NCBI GenBank assembly: GCA_020852255.1
Contig: JADZBD010000001.1
Span: 1-64,000, forward strand
Direction of reading: 5' to 3'
Length of the DNA: 64,000 nt
From: Bacteroidia bacterium
GTDB taxonomy: Bacteria; Bacteroidota; Bacteroidia; JADZBD01
Of this stretch, positions 26,326 to 34,707 are shown in pieces (the stretch's first letter is position 1; each line of letters begins with the position of its first letter). Below the pieces are notes generated by a model that was not told the DNA's origin, made no database searches, and worked only from the letters and a program-made list of their open reading frames with translations. The position numbers and the translations under genes are program-made.

Positions 26326-28109
26326 GAATCCTATTCACCCTCATTCTGTTCCTGTTCGTTGGCGGGCTTTGGGCCGAAGATCAGGTTGTTCATGATGCGC
26401 TGGAAGGTACAACGATCCATTACAGGCAGAAGTATGTGAGCCTTGACAAAGGGATTTCCTACGGCACCAAAGACCTGGATGTGGCATATCCAGTTCTGCT
26501 CTCACTGAAAGATTCTTCTATTCAGAAGAAACTGAACAAAAGACTTATGTTGATCACACTCGGACAGGCTGGTTCGGATTCATTAAAACTGAAATTGTAT
26601 AAGGACCATGATGAAAAGATCCGGACGTATTTTACCATTTATAATAAAGTGCAGGATCAGTTAGGAGGAGACGCAAGAGAGATTACGGCTTTTGTGCCTA
26701 CCCTGACTGAAGTGGATTTCGCTATGGTCTCCTATTTTCACGGCATCCTAACGGTGGTGATCAGTTTTGAATACCGTACACGTTATGAAGAATATCTTGA
26801 CAACGCGGAATTCTGCTATGACGAAGTGTATTATTTTGATTTGCATACAGGAACAGAACACCGCCCCGGCAGTGTGTTCCTGCCCTCTGCTCAAACGGCA
26901 CTCACCAAACTGATAGAAGATAAAGTTCGCACCGCAGCCGCAGGGCTGAGTATAGAATTAGACGAAGAAGATTCGGATTTCTACCTGGATGCGATGAAAG
27001 ATGCATCCGGGCGGGAGTTATCGCTGGTAAAATTCAGTTTTACCCGCGATGGTTTTCTCTATCCCAAAGCTTTCTCCTTTGCCTATTATATTTCCGCCTT
27101 TAAAGCCTGTATGCTGAATATTTATGGCCTCAGTACATCTGTAAGGATTGAATTCGGAGAACTAAAGAGCTTCCTGAATCCGAATGGGCCATTTGGTTTC
27201 CTAGAGACATATATCTTTCCTTCAGGCAATCCCAAGAAGGTTTTTGTTAGTCCGGACCAGCCCTATCCTGATTATACCCGGCAGATCCCGAAAGTTATGT
27301 TCACAGAAAACATTCCGTATCAACTTAGTCTACCAATAAAAAAGGTTACCGTATTCCGCACCGATAAAACAAGCAACGCTGAAAAAACAGTGAAAGAACG
27401 AGAATACGAATACCTGAAAAACGGTTTGCTGAAGTCTCTTGTACATTTTGACCAGGACGATCAGATTTATTCATCACTAATCTATACTTATGATTCGCAG
27501 AGCCGCCTGATCAAAGAATCCCGATATCAGAAGAAAAAGCTGGAATCTACGAAAGACTATGGATGGCATCCAACAGGCAATCTTATTTACATGCTGGAAA
27601 CGGATAATGATGAATCGCCCACCGGTACATGGTACTTTTACGGGAAAGACTTCATCCTTACCGAACGCCACGAGTTTTTCGCTGCTCCGCCGCGCGACGG
27701 CCGTTTTACGAAATGCATGCTCAACCCGAAAGGGCAGGTTATTTCGATCATTCACCAGGACGCACACCGGAAAACCGACTATGGACCCACGGATATCATG
27801 TATACCAAGGCAGGAAAGATCAGCGCATCCATCATGCGGTCACGGCCCACACTTCATTCCACTCTTTATGTATATGATGACGGCGGCAACCTCCTCAGCT
27901 ATGAGTACGACAACGGGCGCTATTTGAATGAATACACATGGGATGAAAACAGCCGTCTGACGATGATCCGCGGGTACGACAGTAAACGGCAGATTATGGA
28001 GCAACGAATTACCTGGAACAAAAACGGACTGCCGGAAAAAACGGAAATACCCAAACAGGGAAGCAATTATCCGCGGTCATGGGAATTTAAATACGAGTTT
28101 TGGGAATGA
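26322..28109 (+). CDS. Secreted protein coupled to the YwqK-repeat protein (595 aa, possible RsiV/DUF3298-like part)
   Basis: Begins with a signal peptide (MRILFTLILFLFVGGLWAED). Residues about 45-290 contain DVAYPVLLSLKDSSIQKKLN, YFHGILTVVISFEYRTRYEE and YYFDLHTGTEHRPGSVFLPS, which resemble the order of motifs in the RsiV/PdaC periplasmic domain (DUF3298), but I am not certain. The C-terminal 240 residues carry YD/RHS-like short repeats (YTYDSQSRLIKESRY, YVYDDGGNLLSYEYDNG, YTWDENSRLTMIRGYD). The start codon overlaps the stop of the preceding gene by 4 bases. No sorting domain or transmembrane segment is seen. It is likely a partner of the repeat protein at the cell envelope; function unknown. 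Confidence 0.8.
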   Translation: MRILFTLILFLFVGGLWAEDQVVHDALEGTTIHYRQKYVSLDKGISYGTKDLDVAYPVLLSLKDSSIQKKLNKRLMLITLGQAGSDSLKLKLYKDHDEKIRTYFTIYNKVQDQLGGDAREITAFVPTLTEVDFAMVSYFHGILTVVISFEYRTRYEEYLDNAEFCYDEVYYFDLHTGTEHRPGSVFLPSAQTALTKLIEDKVRTAAAGLSIELDEEDSDFYLDAMKDASGRELSLVKFSFTRDGFLYPKAFSFAYYISAFKACMLNIYGLSTSVRIEFGELKSFLNPNGPFGFLETYIFPSGNPKKVFVSPDQPYPDYTRQIPKVMFTENIPYQLSLPIKKVTVFRTDKTSNAEKTVKEREYEYLKNGLLKSLVHFDQDDQIYSSLIYTYDSQSRLIKESRYQKKKLESTKDYGWHPTGNLIYMLETDNDESPTGTWYFYGKDFILTERHEFFAAPPRDGRFTKCMLNPKGQVISIIHQDAHRKTDYGPTDIMYTKAGKISASIMRSRPTLHSTLYVYDDGGNLLSYEYDNGRYLNEYTWDENSRLTMIRGYDSKRQIMEQRITWNKNGLPEKTEIPKQGSNYPRSWEFKYEFWE

Positions 28110-28120
28110 TTCCTGAGGAT

Positions 28121-29098
28121 CTATTTTGAAGGTGTAAATTTCACCACCTCATTTTTTACCGGTTGCAGGCTTTGGAGAAAAGAAAACACTGCTGCCAGGT
28201 CCGTTTCGCTCATGCCTGCATACATAGTCCAGGGCATTACCGTCTGGAAATCTCCCGCGTTCACCCTGGGATGCACGTACCCACTGTCGGCATAGGACTT
28301 GAATCGCTTAACAAATTGCTCGCTCGTCCATTTTCCGATCCCCGTTTCGGGATCGGGCGTAATATTCGATGAAATAACGACAGAGCCATCCGGCAGTTTA
28401 AATTCGAATCCTCCGGCATACATCTCTCCTACAAATTTTCCCTTTTCCTGCTTCGTATGACAATCGCCGCACCCGGCTGCGGTGATCATATACTTTCCGT
28501 AATTAATTCTATCGGAAGAAGGAGGAACAGTGTTGAAAGCCGGTTTTTGGGGAATGGTATTAATGATGAAATTCATAGGGAAATCGGAGACCGGGCTTTC
28601 GGTTTCGTTCTGAATGGGTTCCAGGGTACGTATATAGGATATAACCGCCAGAATATCATTCGAATCCAGTTTTCCGTAATTATGGTGCGGCATAACGGAA
28701 AACAGTGCACGGCCGTCTTTGGAAACACCGGCGGTAACCGCCCTGAATATTTCTCCGTCTGTCCATTCTTTTAAACTGAATGGTGTAATATTCGGGGCAA
28801 TATATTTTCCCGGGAAGCCAAGTGTCTGGTCAAATTTCTCTCCTCCCTTTCCTTCTGTTCCCGCAACCATCGGGCCGGAAAAAACATTCCAGTCGCGAGT
28901 AGAATGACAGTCCATACACAGCATCACATGATTTGCCAGATAATGCCCCCGGGCTGTTCTTTCATCTGATATCTCCACTTTCAGTTCAGGCGCAGGGCCC
29001 ACATCCGGCAATGCATATTTCACATAAGAAACCAATCCTGCGACAATAAAAATGATCGTTACGATGGCATAGCCGGTGATCTTGAATATTCTTTTCAT
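28121..29098 (-). CDS. Membrane-anchored diheme cytochrome c
   Basis: A 325-residue protein with an N-terminal membrane anchor (residues 8-29) and two class I cytochrome c domains. Heme motifs are CMDCH (Cys61 to His65) and CGDCH (Cys210 to His214); candidate axial methionines occur in FSVMPHHNYGKL and QTVMPWTMYAGM. Each domain ends with the usual helix (DILAVISYIRTLEPI, DLAAVFSFLQSLQPV). This type often serves as the cytochrome subunit of periplasmic dehydrogenases, but no dehydrogenase gene is adjacent. Its start is only 3 bases after the methyltransferase-like gene, so they are cotranscribed. A partner dehydrogenase, if any, would be elsewhere. Confidence 0.92.
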   Translation of the reverse strand: MKRIFKITGYAIVTIIFIVAGLVSYVKYALPDVGPAPELKVEISDERTARGHYLANHVMLCMDCHSTRDWNVFSGPMVAGTEGKGGEKFDQTLGFPGKYIAPNITPFSLKEWTDGEIFRAVTAGVSKDGRALFSVMPHHNYGKLDSNDILAVISYIRTLEPIQNETESPVSDFPMNFIINTIPQKPAFNTVPPSSDRINYGKYMITAAGCGDCHTKQEKGKFVGEMYAGGFEFKLPDGSVVISSNITPDPETGIGKWTSEQFVKRFKSYADSGYVHPRVNAGDFQTVMPWTMYAGMSETDLAAVFSFLQSLQPVKNEVVKFTPSK

Positions 29099-29101
29099 GA
29101 G

Positions 29102-30136
29102 CTATTTGTAACAGGTAATTAATCCGAAACCGGGAGCGTTCAATTTAGATAGTTTTGCTGTTTTGAATCCGGCTGATTCACTCCACTTTTTTACCTCTTC
29201 ATATCCATACGTATTGCCGTTAGCCTGGTGAAAAAGATTAATGGCCATAAAGGAGGTGGTGGCCTGGGAGAGCTGACTCTTGCCGCCAGTTCCTTTGATC
29301 TGATCGAGCACCACCAGTTGTCCGCCGTTTTTCAACGCCTGACAGATTTTCGTGAACAGCGCCTGATTTTGCACGGGGGAAAATCCGTGAATAATATTGA
29401 ACAGGAGCGCCCCATCCTGATCCTTGGGAAGCTCGTCTGAAATAAAGTTGCAGTTTTGGAAAGAAACGCGTGAGTTCATATTGAATTTTTCAACGCACTC
29501 CTCCGTATATTTTCTGACCGGTTCCAGGTCAAGAATAGTGGCCGTGAGACCGGCATATTTCCTGCAAAGTTCAATACTGTACAAACCATGGGAACCGCCG
29601 AGGTCAATAATACTTTTAGCCTGCGGAGAGAGTTTGATTTTGGAGGATACCTCCCTGACATTTGTGCCTGCAATTTCCATCATTGCACGGGAGAAGATCT
29701 CCCACTCATGATCTGTAAAATGATCCAGGTTGATCCGCGATGGCTTTCCATTACGAATCGTTTCCTCCAGATTAACGGTCGAATTATAGGTCCAGTCGCA
29801 GAATTCGATGAACCAGGCCATGCTGTGCGGCGATTTCCGGTCCAGTACCCTTTCGCCCCGTTTGCTGAAACAATATCCCGCTTCACTCTTTTCAGCATAT
29901 CCAAGGGCAGTCAGGGCGTCAAGCACCAGCTCCGTACCCTTTTCACTTACTGCGGCGGCCTTCGCAATCTGGCTGATACTTCGGGCCTGTGCACCAAGAT
30001 GATCCGTTATTTTCAGTTTGACGGCCACCCCCAGGGTTTTTCCGAGTATCGGATTGCTGCCCACATCCGCAAAAGGGTGAGGGATGATATCCTTGCTCAG
30101 CAGAATTTTTTCGATGAAATTGAACTTATAAATCAT
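29102..30136 (-). CDS. SAM-dependent O-methyltransferase-like protein with N-terminal dimerisation domain
   Basis: At 344 residues it resembles the plant/bacterial O-methyltransferase family 2 (acetylserotonin/CrtF type). The N-terminal winged-helix dimerisation domain is seen as SISQIAKAAAVSEKGTELVLDALTALGY. The SAM-binding domain has motif I IIDLGGSHGLYSIEL, an acidic motif II (ATILDLEP), then LLFNIIHGFSPVQ and LKNGGQLVVLDQ. Substrate unknown. The C-terminal part (TTSFMAINLFHQANGNTYGYEEVKKWSESAGF) agrees with the family. It precedes the diheme cytochrome gene by 3 bases, an odd pairing for an O-methyltransferase, and lies 81 bases after ybeY without an obvious promoter. Confidence 0.85.
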   Translation of the reverse strand: MIYKFNFIEKILLSKDIIPHPFADVGSNPILGKTLGVAVKLKITDHLGAQARSISQIAKAAAVSEKGTELVLDALTALGYAEKSEAGYCFSKRGERVLDRKSPHSMAWFIEFCDWTYNSTVNLEETIRNGKPSRINLDHFTDHEWEIFSRAMMEIAGTNVREVSSKIKLSPQAKSIIDLGGSHGLYSIELCRKYAGLTATILDLEPVRKYTEECVEKFNMNSRVSFQNCNFISDELPKDQDGALLFNIIHGFSPVQNQALFTKICQALKNGGQLVVLDQIKGTGGKSQLSQATTSFMAINLFHQANGNTYGYEEVKKWSESAGFKTAKLSKLNAPGFGLITCYK

Positions 30137-30217
30137 GTCATTGTTTTAAAAGAGATCAGAGTAAAATCATCCGGGGGCGGAGGAGCTGATTCATTATGCA
30201 TTCCGCGCCCGTTAATT

Positions 30218-30634
30218 CTATTTCCTTCTTCGCAACCACTCTTCCTCCGCTTTACGGATTCTTTTAATTTCGGAAGGTTTTTTGTCTTTATACCCCAGCA
30301 AATGCAACATTCCGTGTACAATCACGCGCTGCATTTCCGTACCAAAGGGAACGTTAAATTTCCGGGCATTATCCTTTACCCGGTCCACGGAAATATAAAT
30401 ATCGGATAGAATTTCCTGGTCTGTGCTGTACTCAAAGGTGATGATGTCCGTGTACGTGTTATGGTTCAGGTAGGCTTTGTTCAATTCAAATAAGTACTCA
30501 TCCGAACAAAAAATATAATTCACTTCTCCCGTTTTACGCCGGTGCTTCTTCACCAGGGCGAGCAGCCGTTTCTTTATACCGGGTGCACCGGGCAGTTTGA
30601 AACGTACATCTTCGCAAAAGAAATGAATAGGCAT
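30218..30634 (-). CDS. ybeY: Endoribonuclease YbeY (rRNA maturation)
   Basis: Metal-dependent RNase needed for 16S rRNA 3' processing and ribosome quality control. Length is 138 residues. The fold markers LNKAYLNHNTYTDIITFEY and ILSDIYISVDRVKDNA are present. The metal motif reads HGMLHLLGYKDK: His107 and His111 are kept but the third usual histidine (HxxxHxxxxxH) is Asp117. As I recall, Bacteroidota YbeY proteins commonly have this GYKD or GxND form, so it is probably a lineage variant and not a loss. The ATG lies 7 bases after the T-tract of an upstream hairpin terminator, leaving no space for a promoter between them. Confidence 0.93.
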   Translation of the reverse strand: MPIHFFCEDVRFKLPGAPGIKKRLLALVKKHRRKTGEVNYIFCSDEYLFELNKAYLNHNTYTDIITFEYSTDQEILSDIYISVDRVKDNARKFNVPFGTEMQRVIVHGMLHLLGYKDKKPSEIKRIRKAEEEWLRRRK

Positions 30635-30641
30635 GGGGCTG

Positions 30642-30675
30642 TAAAAATAAAAAACCCCCGGTGATTTCCGGGGGT
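30642..30675 (-). terminator. Strong hairpin terminator between the RsbW-like gene and ybeY
   Basis: On the minus strand ACCCCCGG (30668-30675 read in reverse) pairs with CCGGGGGT (30654-30661) across a 6-base loop, followed by TTTTTTATTTTT. It follows the RsbW-like gene by 22 bases and ends 7 bases before the ybeY ATG, so it either separates the genes or acts as an attenuator for ybeY. Confidence 0.85.
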
Positions 30676-30697
30676 AGATTATCCTTCTGACTTCGAT

Positions 30698-31114
30698 TTA
30701 GTTGGCAATGATCTTGAACTCCAGGGTTACGCTGCGTCCGTTGTCGTTAAATTCAACCTTTTCGGCCAGCTTGCGCATCAGAAAAACACCGCGGCCATGG
30801 GGTTTCTCCAGGTTCTGGGGATCGGTGGGATCCGGCAGATTGGAATGATCAAATCCCTCACCCTGATCCGAAATCGTGAACTGCAAGGCGTCCTTCCTGC
30901 TCCGGAACTGGATGTCGATTTGTTTTACAGGATTGCTTTTGTTCCCGTGGTAGATGGCATTGTTCACTGCCTCCGTAACAGCTACCAGGATGTTCCCATA
31001 GTAGTCTTCCGGTACATTAAACACATCACATACATCCTCAACCAACTTCTCTACCAGCAGAATGTTCTCAGACTTAGAATTTATGCTAAGTTTCTGATTT
31101 TCAGTAAGAACCAT
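30698..31114 (-). CDS. RsbW/SpoIIAB-like ATP-binding protein (HATPase_c_2)
   Basis: A 138-residue stand-alone GHKL ATPase domain of the anti-sigma-factor/serine-kinase group. Motifs visible: N box AVTEAVNNAIYHGNKSNP, G1 box ISDQGEGFD and G2 box PHGRGVFLMRKLAE. Such proteins regulate sigma factors or STAS-domain antagonists by phosphorylation, but no STAS protein, PP2C phosphatase or alternative sigma factor is encoded nearby, so its partner is unknown. It starts 18 bases after the DUF4175 gene, on the same strand, and is followed by a strong terminator. Many Bacteroidota carry this gene as an orphan. Confidence 0.9.
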   Translation of the reverse strand: MVLTENQKLSINSKSENILLVEKLVEDVCDVFNVPEDYYGNILVAVTEAVNNAIYHGNKSNPVKQIDIQFRSRKDALQFTISDQGEGFDHSNLPDPTDPQNLEKPHGRGVFLMRKLAEKVEFNDNGRSVTLEFKIIAN

Positions 31115-31132
31115 GATCTTTAAGAGTAGTTT

Positions 31133-34100
31133 TCAATCAAATTTATTGAAATATTCCGTTACTTTTTCCTTGTAGAAGGGTGCCAGTGACGGGGGTACCG
31201 TTTTAAGCAACTCAGCCTCCTTCTGTTTCAGCTTCTTATACTCCAAAAATCCGGATAGGTTACGATTTTCTTCATTTTTAGGCTGTTCCGACTGTCTTTT
31301 TTCCTCTGTTTCCTTCTGTTTCTCAGCCTTTTCGTAGTTAAGCAGTTTGTCCAGGATCTCTTGCTGGCGTTTCATTGTTTCCTGGGTGAGCATCTTATTC
31401 ACCAGATCTGTCTCCGTTTCCTCCATTTTTTTCAAAGTATTCTTCATATCGCCCGGTGTATTACCGCCTTCCTTCATCATATCCTGCATCATTTTGCGCA
31501 ACATTTCCTGTTGGGCGGCAAGTTTTACGATCTGCTCATTCATTCCGGATCCCGATCCGGTGCCGGTGCCGGGCTTGGGGCCGGGCGTTTTCCCGCCCTG
31601 TTCCATCATCTTTTTCAGGTTTTCAATCTGCTTATTGATAGATTCCTGCATCTGCCTCATTTGCGACATAGAAGGCTTCTTACCCTTGCCGCCGGGCTTG
31701 TTGCAACTGCCGCTTCCGGGCATCTGGTTCTGCATCTGTTGTTGCATCTGATTAAGCGCTTCACTGAGCAGCAACGCCAGGTTGTTCAGCGAGGTCATCA
31801 CGTACTGTTGCCTCATCATTCCGGAAGAGGTCATCCGTTCCGCGAAGTCCTCGATGCTCTTCTCCATATTATTGTTGATATTAGAGATTTCCTTGTTCAC
31901 AATGCTTTGCAGCTGAAACACCCGCTTACTCAGAGCCAGCAGGGAATCCTCAATGATCTTCGCATCATCTTTCAGCTTTTTTTGCTGGGCAGCCAGCTTT
32001 ACATAATTCGGATCAGTGGTCTTAGTCTTTCCGAATTGTTTCATCAGCGATTCCTGGTCAAACGAAAGCTGGATCAGGTTGCTTAGAAGTTGCCGGAGGT
32101 TGTTCATGTCCTCTTCCTGCTGCTCCATTTCACTGCTCTGCATGGACATACTCATTGCATCGGCCATTTCCTTCATCTGCTGACCTGCCTTCTTTTGTGA
32201 TTTTGAAGCGTTCTTCTTTTGATTCTGCTGCAATTGCTGCGACGAATTCTTCTGATTCTGCTGAATGTCCTGCTCCTGTTTTTCTGTATCCGGAATTTCG
32301 TTCGGTCGTTCCAGGTCTTTATTCAGTTGTTCGAGCTCATCCATGTCCTTTCGTAATTCCTCGAATTCCTTATTCAACTGCTCCTGTTTCTGCTCCAGTT
32401 CCTTACTATCTGCATTCTTGTTTTCCGATTCCTTACTCAAGTCGTCCTGTTTCTTCGAGAGTTCCTCAAGGCGTTTAATATTATCCTGCATTTTTTCTTC
32501 AAACTGGAGTTGTTTGAACATTTCCAGGGCGCGGTCCAGTTCCTTCTCCATGTCTTTATTGTCCAGTTTCATCTGTTCCAGCTGCTTCTGCATTTCGCTC
32601 TTGTCCATCTGGTCCATCAGCTTCTGTAATTCCTTCATTTTTTCTTTCAACTCCTCATTCATGAGGCTTTCAAAGAGCTTTTCCAGCTCCATCTGCTTCT
32701 GGAGAAGATTTTCGTCCATTTTGCTGAACTCTGATTTCTGTTCGTTGTTCTGCTGGTTCTGCTTCTTAATATCCTCCACCTGCTTCTGCAGATCTTCCTG
32801 CTTGCGAATCAGGTCTTCCAGTTTTTTCTTCTCCTCCCAGGTCACATTCTTTTTGTCAAGCAGTTTTTTGGTGAGCGCATCTATTTCCTTTTTGATATCC
32901 TTCGCATCCTTAATGCCTTTTTCCAGATCGTCCTTTATCTCTTCGTTTTTCTTGTCGGTATGGTCACTTAGCTCCTGCAGGGTGGGAACTTTATAAAATT
33001 GCTTCATGGTACGCGACGACTTTGGTCCGTTCACGCCGTCGTTATCGGTAATCTCAAAATAATATTCGAACTGATCCCCTGGTTGCAGATCGAAGGAGGA
33101 AAGATCCCAAAAATGGTAAAACTGATCCTGGGTCAGCCGGGCAGACACAGGAATATTCACTTGCTGCAGGGGGGTCTGCTTCTCGTCACCGGCGCCCATT
33201 TTACGGAAGCAGAATGTGAGTCGGGTGAAGCCGTGATCATCTTTCACGCCGCCGTTGAAATACATTCGCTTTGCTGAAACAGAATCCTTCTGCTCGTCTA
33301 CCTCTATGAGCGGATACTGATCAGGGATCACATTTATAGAATACGTTACTGAATCGGCAGATTGCAGGAACTCGTTGCCTGCGCGTACGGAATAGCCGGT
33401 GCTCTGCGCCGGAATGAAAGTATAGCGGAAGGCATTGGCTGTTACGGGGTGAAGGACAAACAAACTGTCGTTGAAACGAAAACCGAGGGTGGAACTGTTT
33501 TTGGAATTCAGCTCCCAGGTTATACGTGTTCCGTAGGGCACCAGCAGATCCCCCGTATTTTCAAGGATCTCTTCCTTCCTTCCGAGGTACTTTGGATACT
33601 CCAGCTTCACACGGAAGTCGACCAGCTGGGGGTTGGGAAGCGTTTCCAGGGTATATTCCTTCGATCGGAATCCGTCGGCTACCAGTCGGAACGGCACATC
33701 CGACTGTACGTTACGGAACAAGTAACTGAATTTGATAATATTTTCTTTTTGCAGCTTAAATTCATTTCCTCCGATTTCAATAAAAACATTTTCCGGAATC
33801 TCATCGCCGGAAAGTTTGATCTGTAGAAGAAAATCTTCCTGCTGCACCGTTCGCAGTTTACTATTTTGAATAGTGAACTGAAACGGGGCCTGTGCTTCAA
33901 AGTAAGTTCTGTGCTCCACGATCCGGCGGGTCGGATCCAGGAGCATGGCCGGCGAAAGAATCAGCAACAGGAGTAAGATGCTGAAAGGAACTAAAGCGTA
34001 TTTCAGGTATTTCCTGTTTTGCGAGAGATCAATGGCCGCGGCAAAAGGAACAGGCCGGAGCTGTCCGATTTTCTGATCCACCGAAGCATGAATAAGTTCC

Positions 34101-34474
34101 TGACTGCCCGGGATTCCGAGATGTGAATTCTTCAGCTGCAGTACATTCAGGAGTTTATCAGAAACTTCATAAAAGTGTTTCCCGATAATAGCCGCAGCTT
34201 CTTCGTAGGAAAGCACCTTACCTACCCGGCGCAATTGAAGCAGGGGTACTGCCACATACACATATAAGATACTTCCTACTCCCACCAGCAGCAGCCAGAA
34301 TAACGCAGTACGTATTGCTACGCCAAAGTTTCCGAAATACTCCAGCAGCGCCGCGGCGAGATAGAAAACAAGTATATAAGCGGAAGCATAGATACCACCT
34401 TTGAGAAGACGATTCTTGTAATACTTCCGGATGAACTCGTCCAGCTTTCTAATCAGAATGTCGTAACTGCCCAT
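31133..34474 (-). CDS. DUF4175-family membrane protein with very long coiled-coil region (1113 aa)
   Basis: Three membrane helices near the N-terminus (about residues 25-47, 55-80 and 153-175), the first two forming a hairpin. A beta-rich extracytoplasmic part follows over residues 190-500 (for example LRTVQQEDFLLQIKLSG, NPQLVDFRVKLEYPKYLG, with PKYLGR resembling the motif of DUF4175 proteins). From about 510 to 1000 the sequence is almost entirely Lys/Glu/Gln/Met/Asn coiled coil, with a Gly/Pro break near residue 975 (GKTPGPKPGTGTGSGSG). The C-terminus YKKLKQKEAELLKTVPPSLAPFYKEKVTEYF is conserved-looking. Function unknown. An exact -7 box lies 41 bases upstream. It is the first gene of a unit with the RsbW-like ATPase. 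Confidence 0.88.
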   Translation of the reverse strand: MGSYDILIRKLDEFIRKYYKNRLLKGGIYASAYILVFYLAAALLEYFGNFGVAIRTALFWLLLVGVGSILYVYVAVPLLQLRRVGKVLSYEEAAAIIGKHFYEVSDKLLNVLQLKNSHLGIPGSQELIHASVDQKIGQLRPVPFAAAIDLSQNRKYLKYALVPFSILLLLLILSPAMLLDPTRRIVEHRTYFEAQAPFQFTIQNSKLRTVQQEDFLLQIKLSGDEIPENVFIEIGGNEFKLQKENIIKFSYLFRNVQSDVPFRLVADGFRSKEYTLETLPNPQLVDFRVKLEYPKYLGRKEEILENTGDLLVPYGTRITWELNSKNSSTLGFRFNDSLFVLHPVTANAFRYTFIPAQSTGYSVRAGNEFLQSADSVTYSINVIPDQYPLIEVDEQKDSVSAKRMYFNGGVKDDHGFTRLTFCFRKMGAGDEKQTPLQQVNIPVSARLTQDQFYHFWDLSSFDLQPGDQFEYYFEITDNDGVNGPKSSRTMKQFYKVPTLQELSDHTDKKNEEIKDDLEKGIKDAKDIKKEIDALTKKLLDKKNVTWEEKKKLEDLIRKQEDLQKQVEDIKKQNQQNNEQKSEFSKMDENLLQKQMELEKLFESLMNEELKEKMKELQKLMDQMDKSEMQKQLEQMKLDNKDMEKELDRALEMFKQLQFEEKMQDNIKRLEELSKKQDDLSKESENKNADSKELEQKQEQLNKEFEELRKDMDELEQLNKDLERPNEIPDTEKQEQDIQQNQKNSSQQLQQNQKKNASKSQKKAGQQMKEMADAMSMSMQSSEMEQQEEDMNNLRQLLSNLIQLSFDQESLMKQFGKTKTTDPNYVKLAAQQKKLKDDAKIIEDSLLALSKRVFQLQSIVNKEISNINNNMEKSIEDFAERMTSSGMMRQQYVMTSLNNLALLLSEALNQMQQQMQNQMPGSGSCNKPGGKGKKPSMSQMRQMQESINKQIENLKKMMEQGGKTPGPKPGTGTGSGSGMNEQIVKLAAQQEMLRKMMQDMMKEGGNTPGDMKNTLKKMEETETDLVNKMLTQETMKRQQEILDKLLNYEKAEKQKETEEKRQSEQPKNEENRNLSGFLEYKKLKQKEAELLKTVPPSLAPFYKEKVTEYFNKFD

Positions 34475-34515
34475 GCCCTTTTATCAGTGATGTTTCCCTC
34501 CTAAATGTTCCATAA

Positions 34516-34523
34516 CAAATCTA
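34516..34523 (-). promoter_or_regulatory. Bacteroidota -7 promoter box (TAGATTTG) for the DUF4175 gene
   Basis: Exact TAnnTTTG match on the minus strand, 41 bases before the DUF4175 start codon. No convincing -33 element. Confidence 0.5.
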
Positions 34524-34707
34524 CGAAATTCACAGGGGAGGGCTCCTGATGCGTAGATTGATAATGTAAGATTATTATACTTTATCTATATGATTTATAA
34601 GCTTTTAATCATAATTAACTACTACTGTACAGGTAATATTCGACGAATCTTTATATAAGTATATAACGTGAACTGCGGAATTTTGTTTCAGACAAAAAAC
34701 AAGCACT

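Noticed and set aside
26322-28109. Possible Rhs/YD-type toxin
   Set aside because: Only short YD-like strands are present; there is no Rhs core, no variable toxin tail and no immunity gene.
29588-30409. 273-codon plus-strand frame spanning the methyltransferase and ybeY genes
   Set aside because: Crosses two genes and their gap on the opposite strand; no domain.
31361-32996. Long Ser/Cys/His-rich frames on the plus strand opposite the DUF4175 gene
   Set aside because: The composition is the antisense of Lys/Glu/Gln-rich coiled-coil codons; no independent evidence for a gene.
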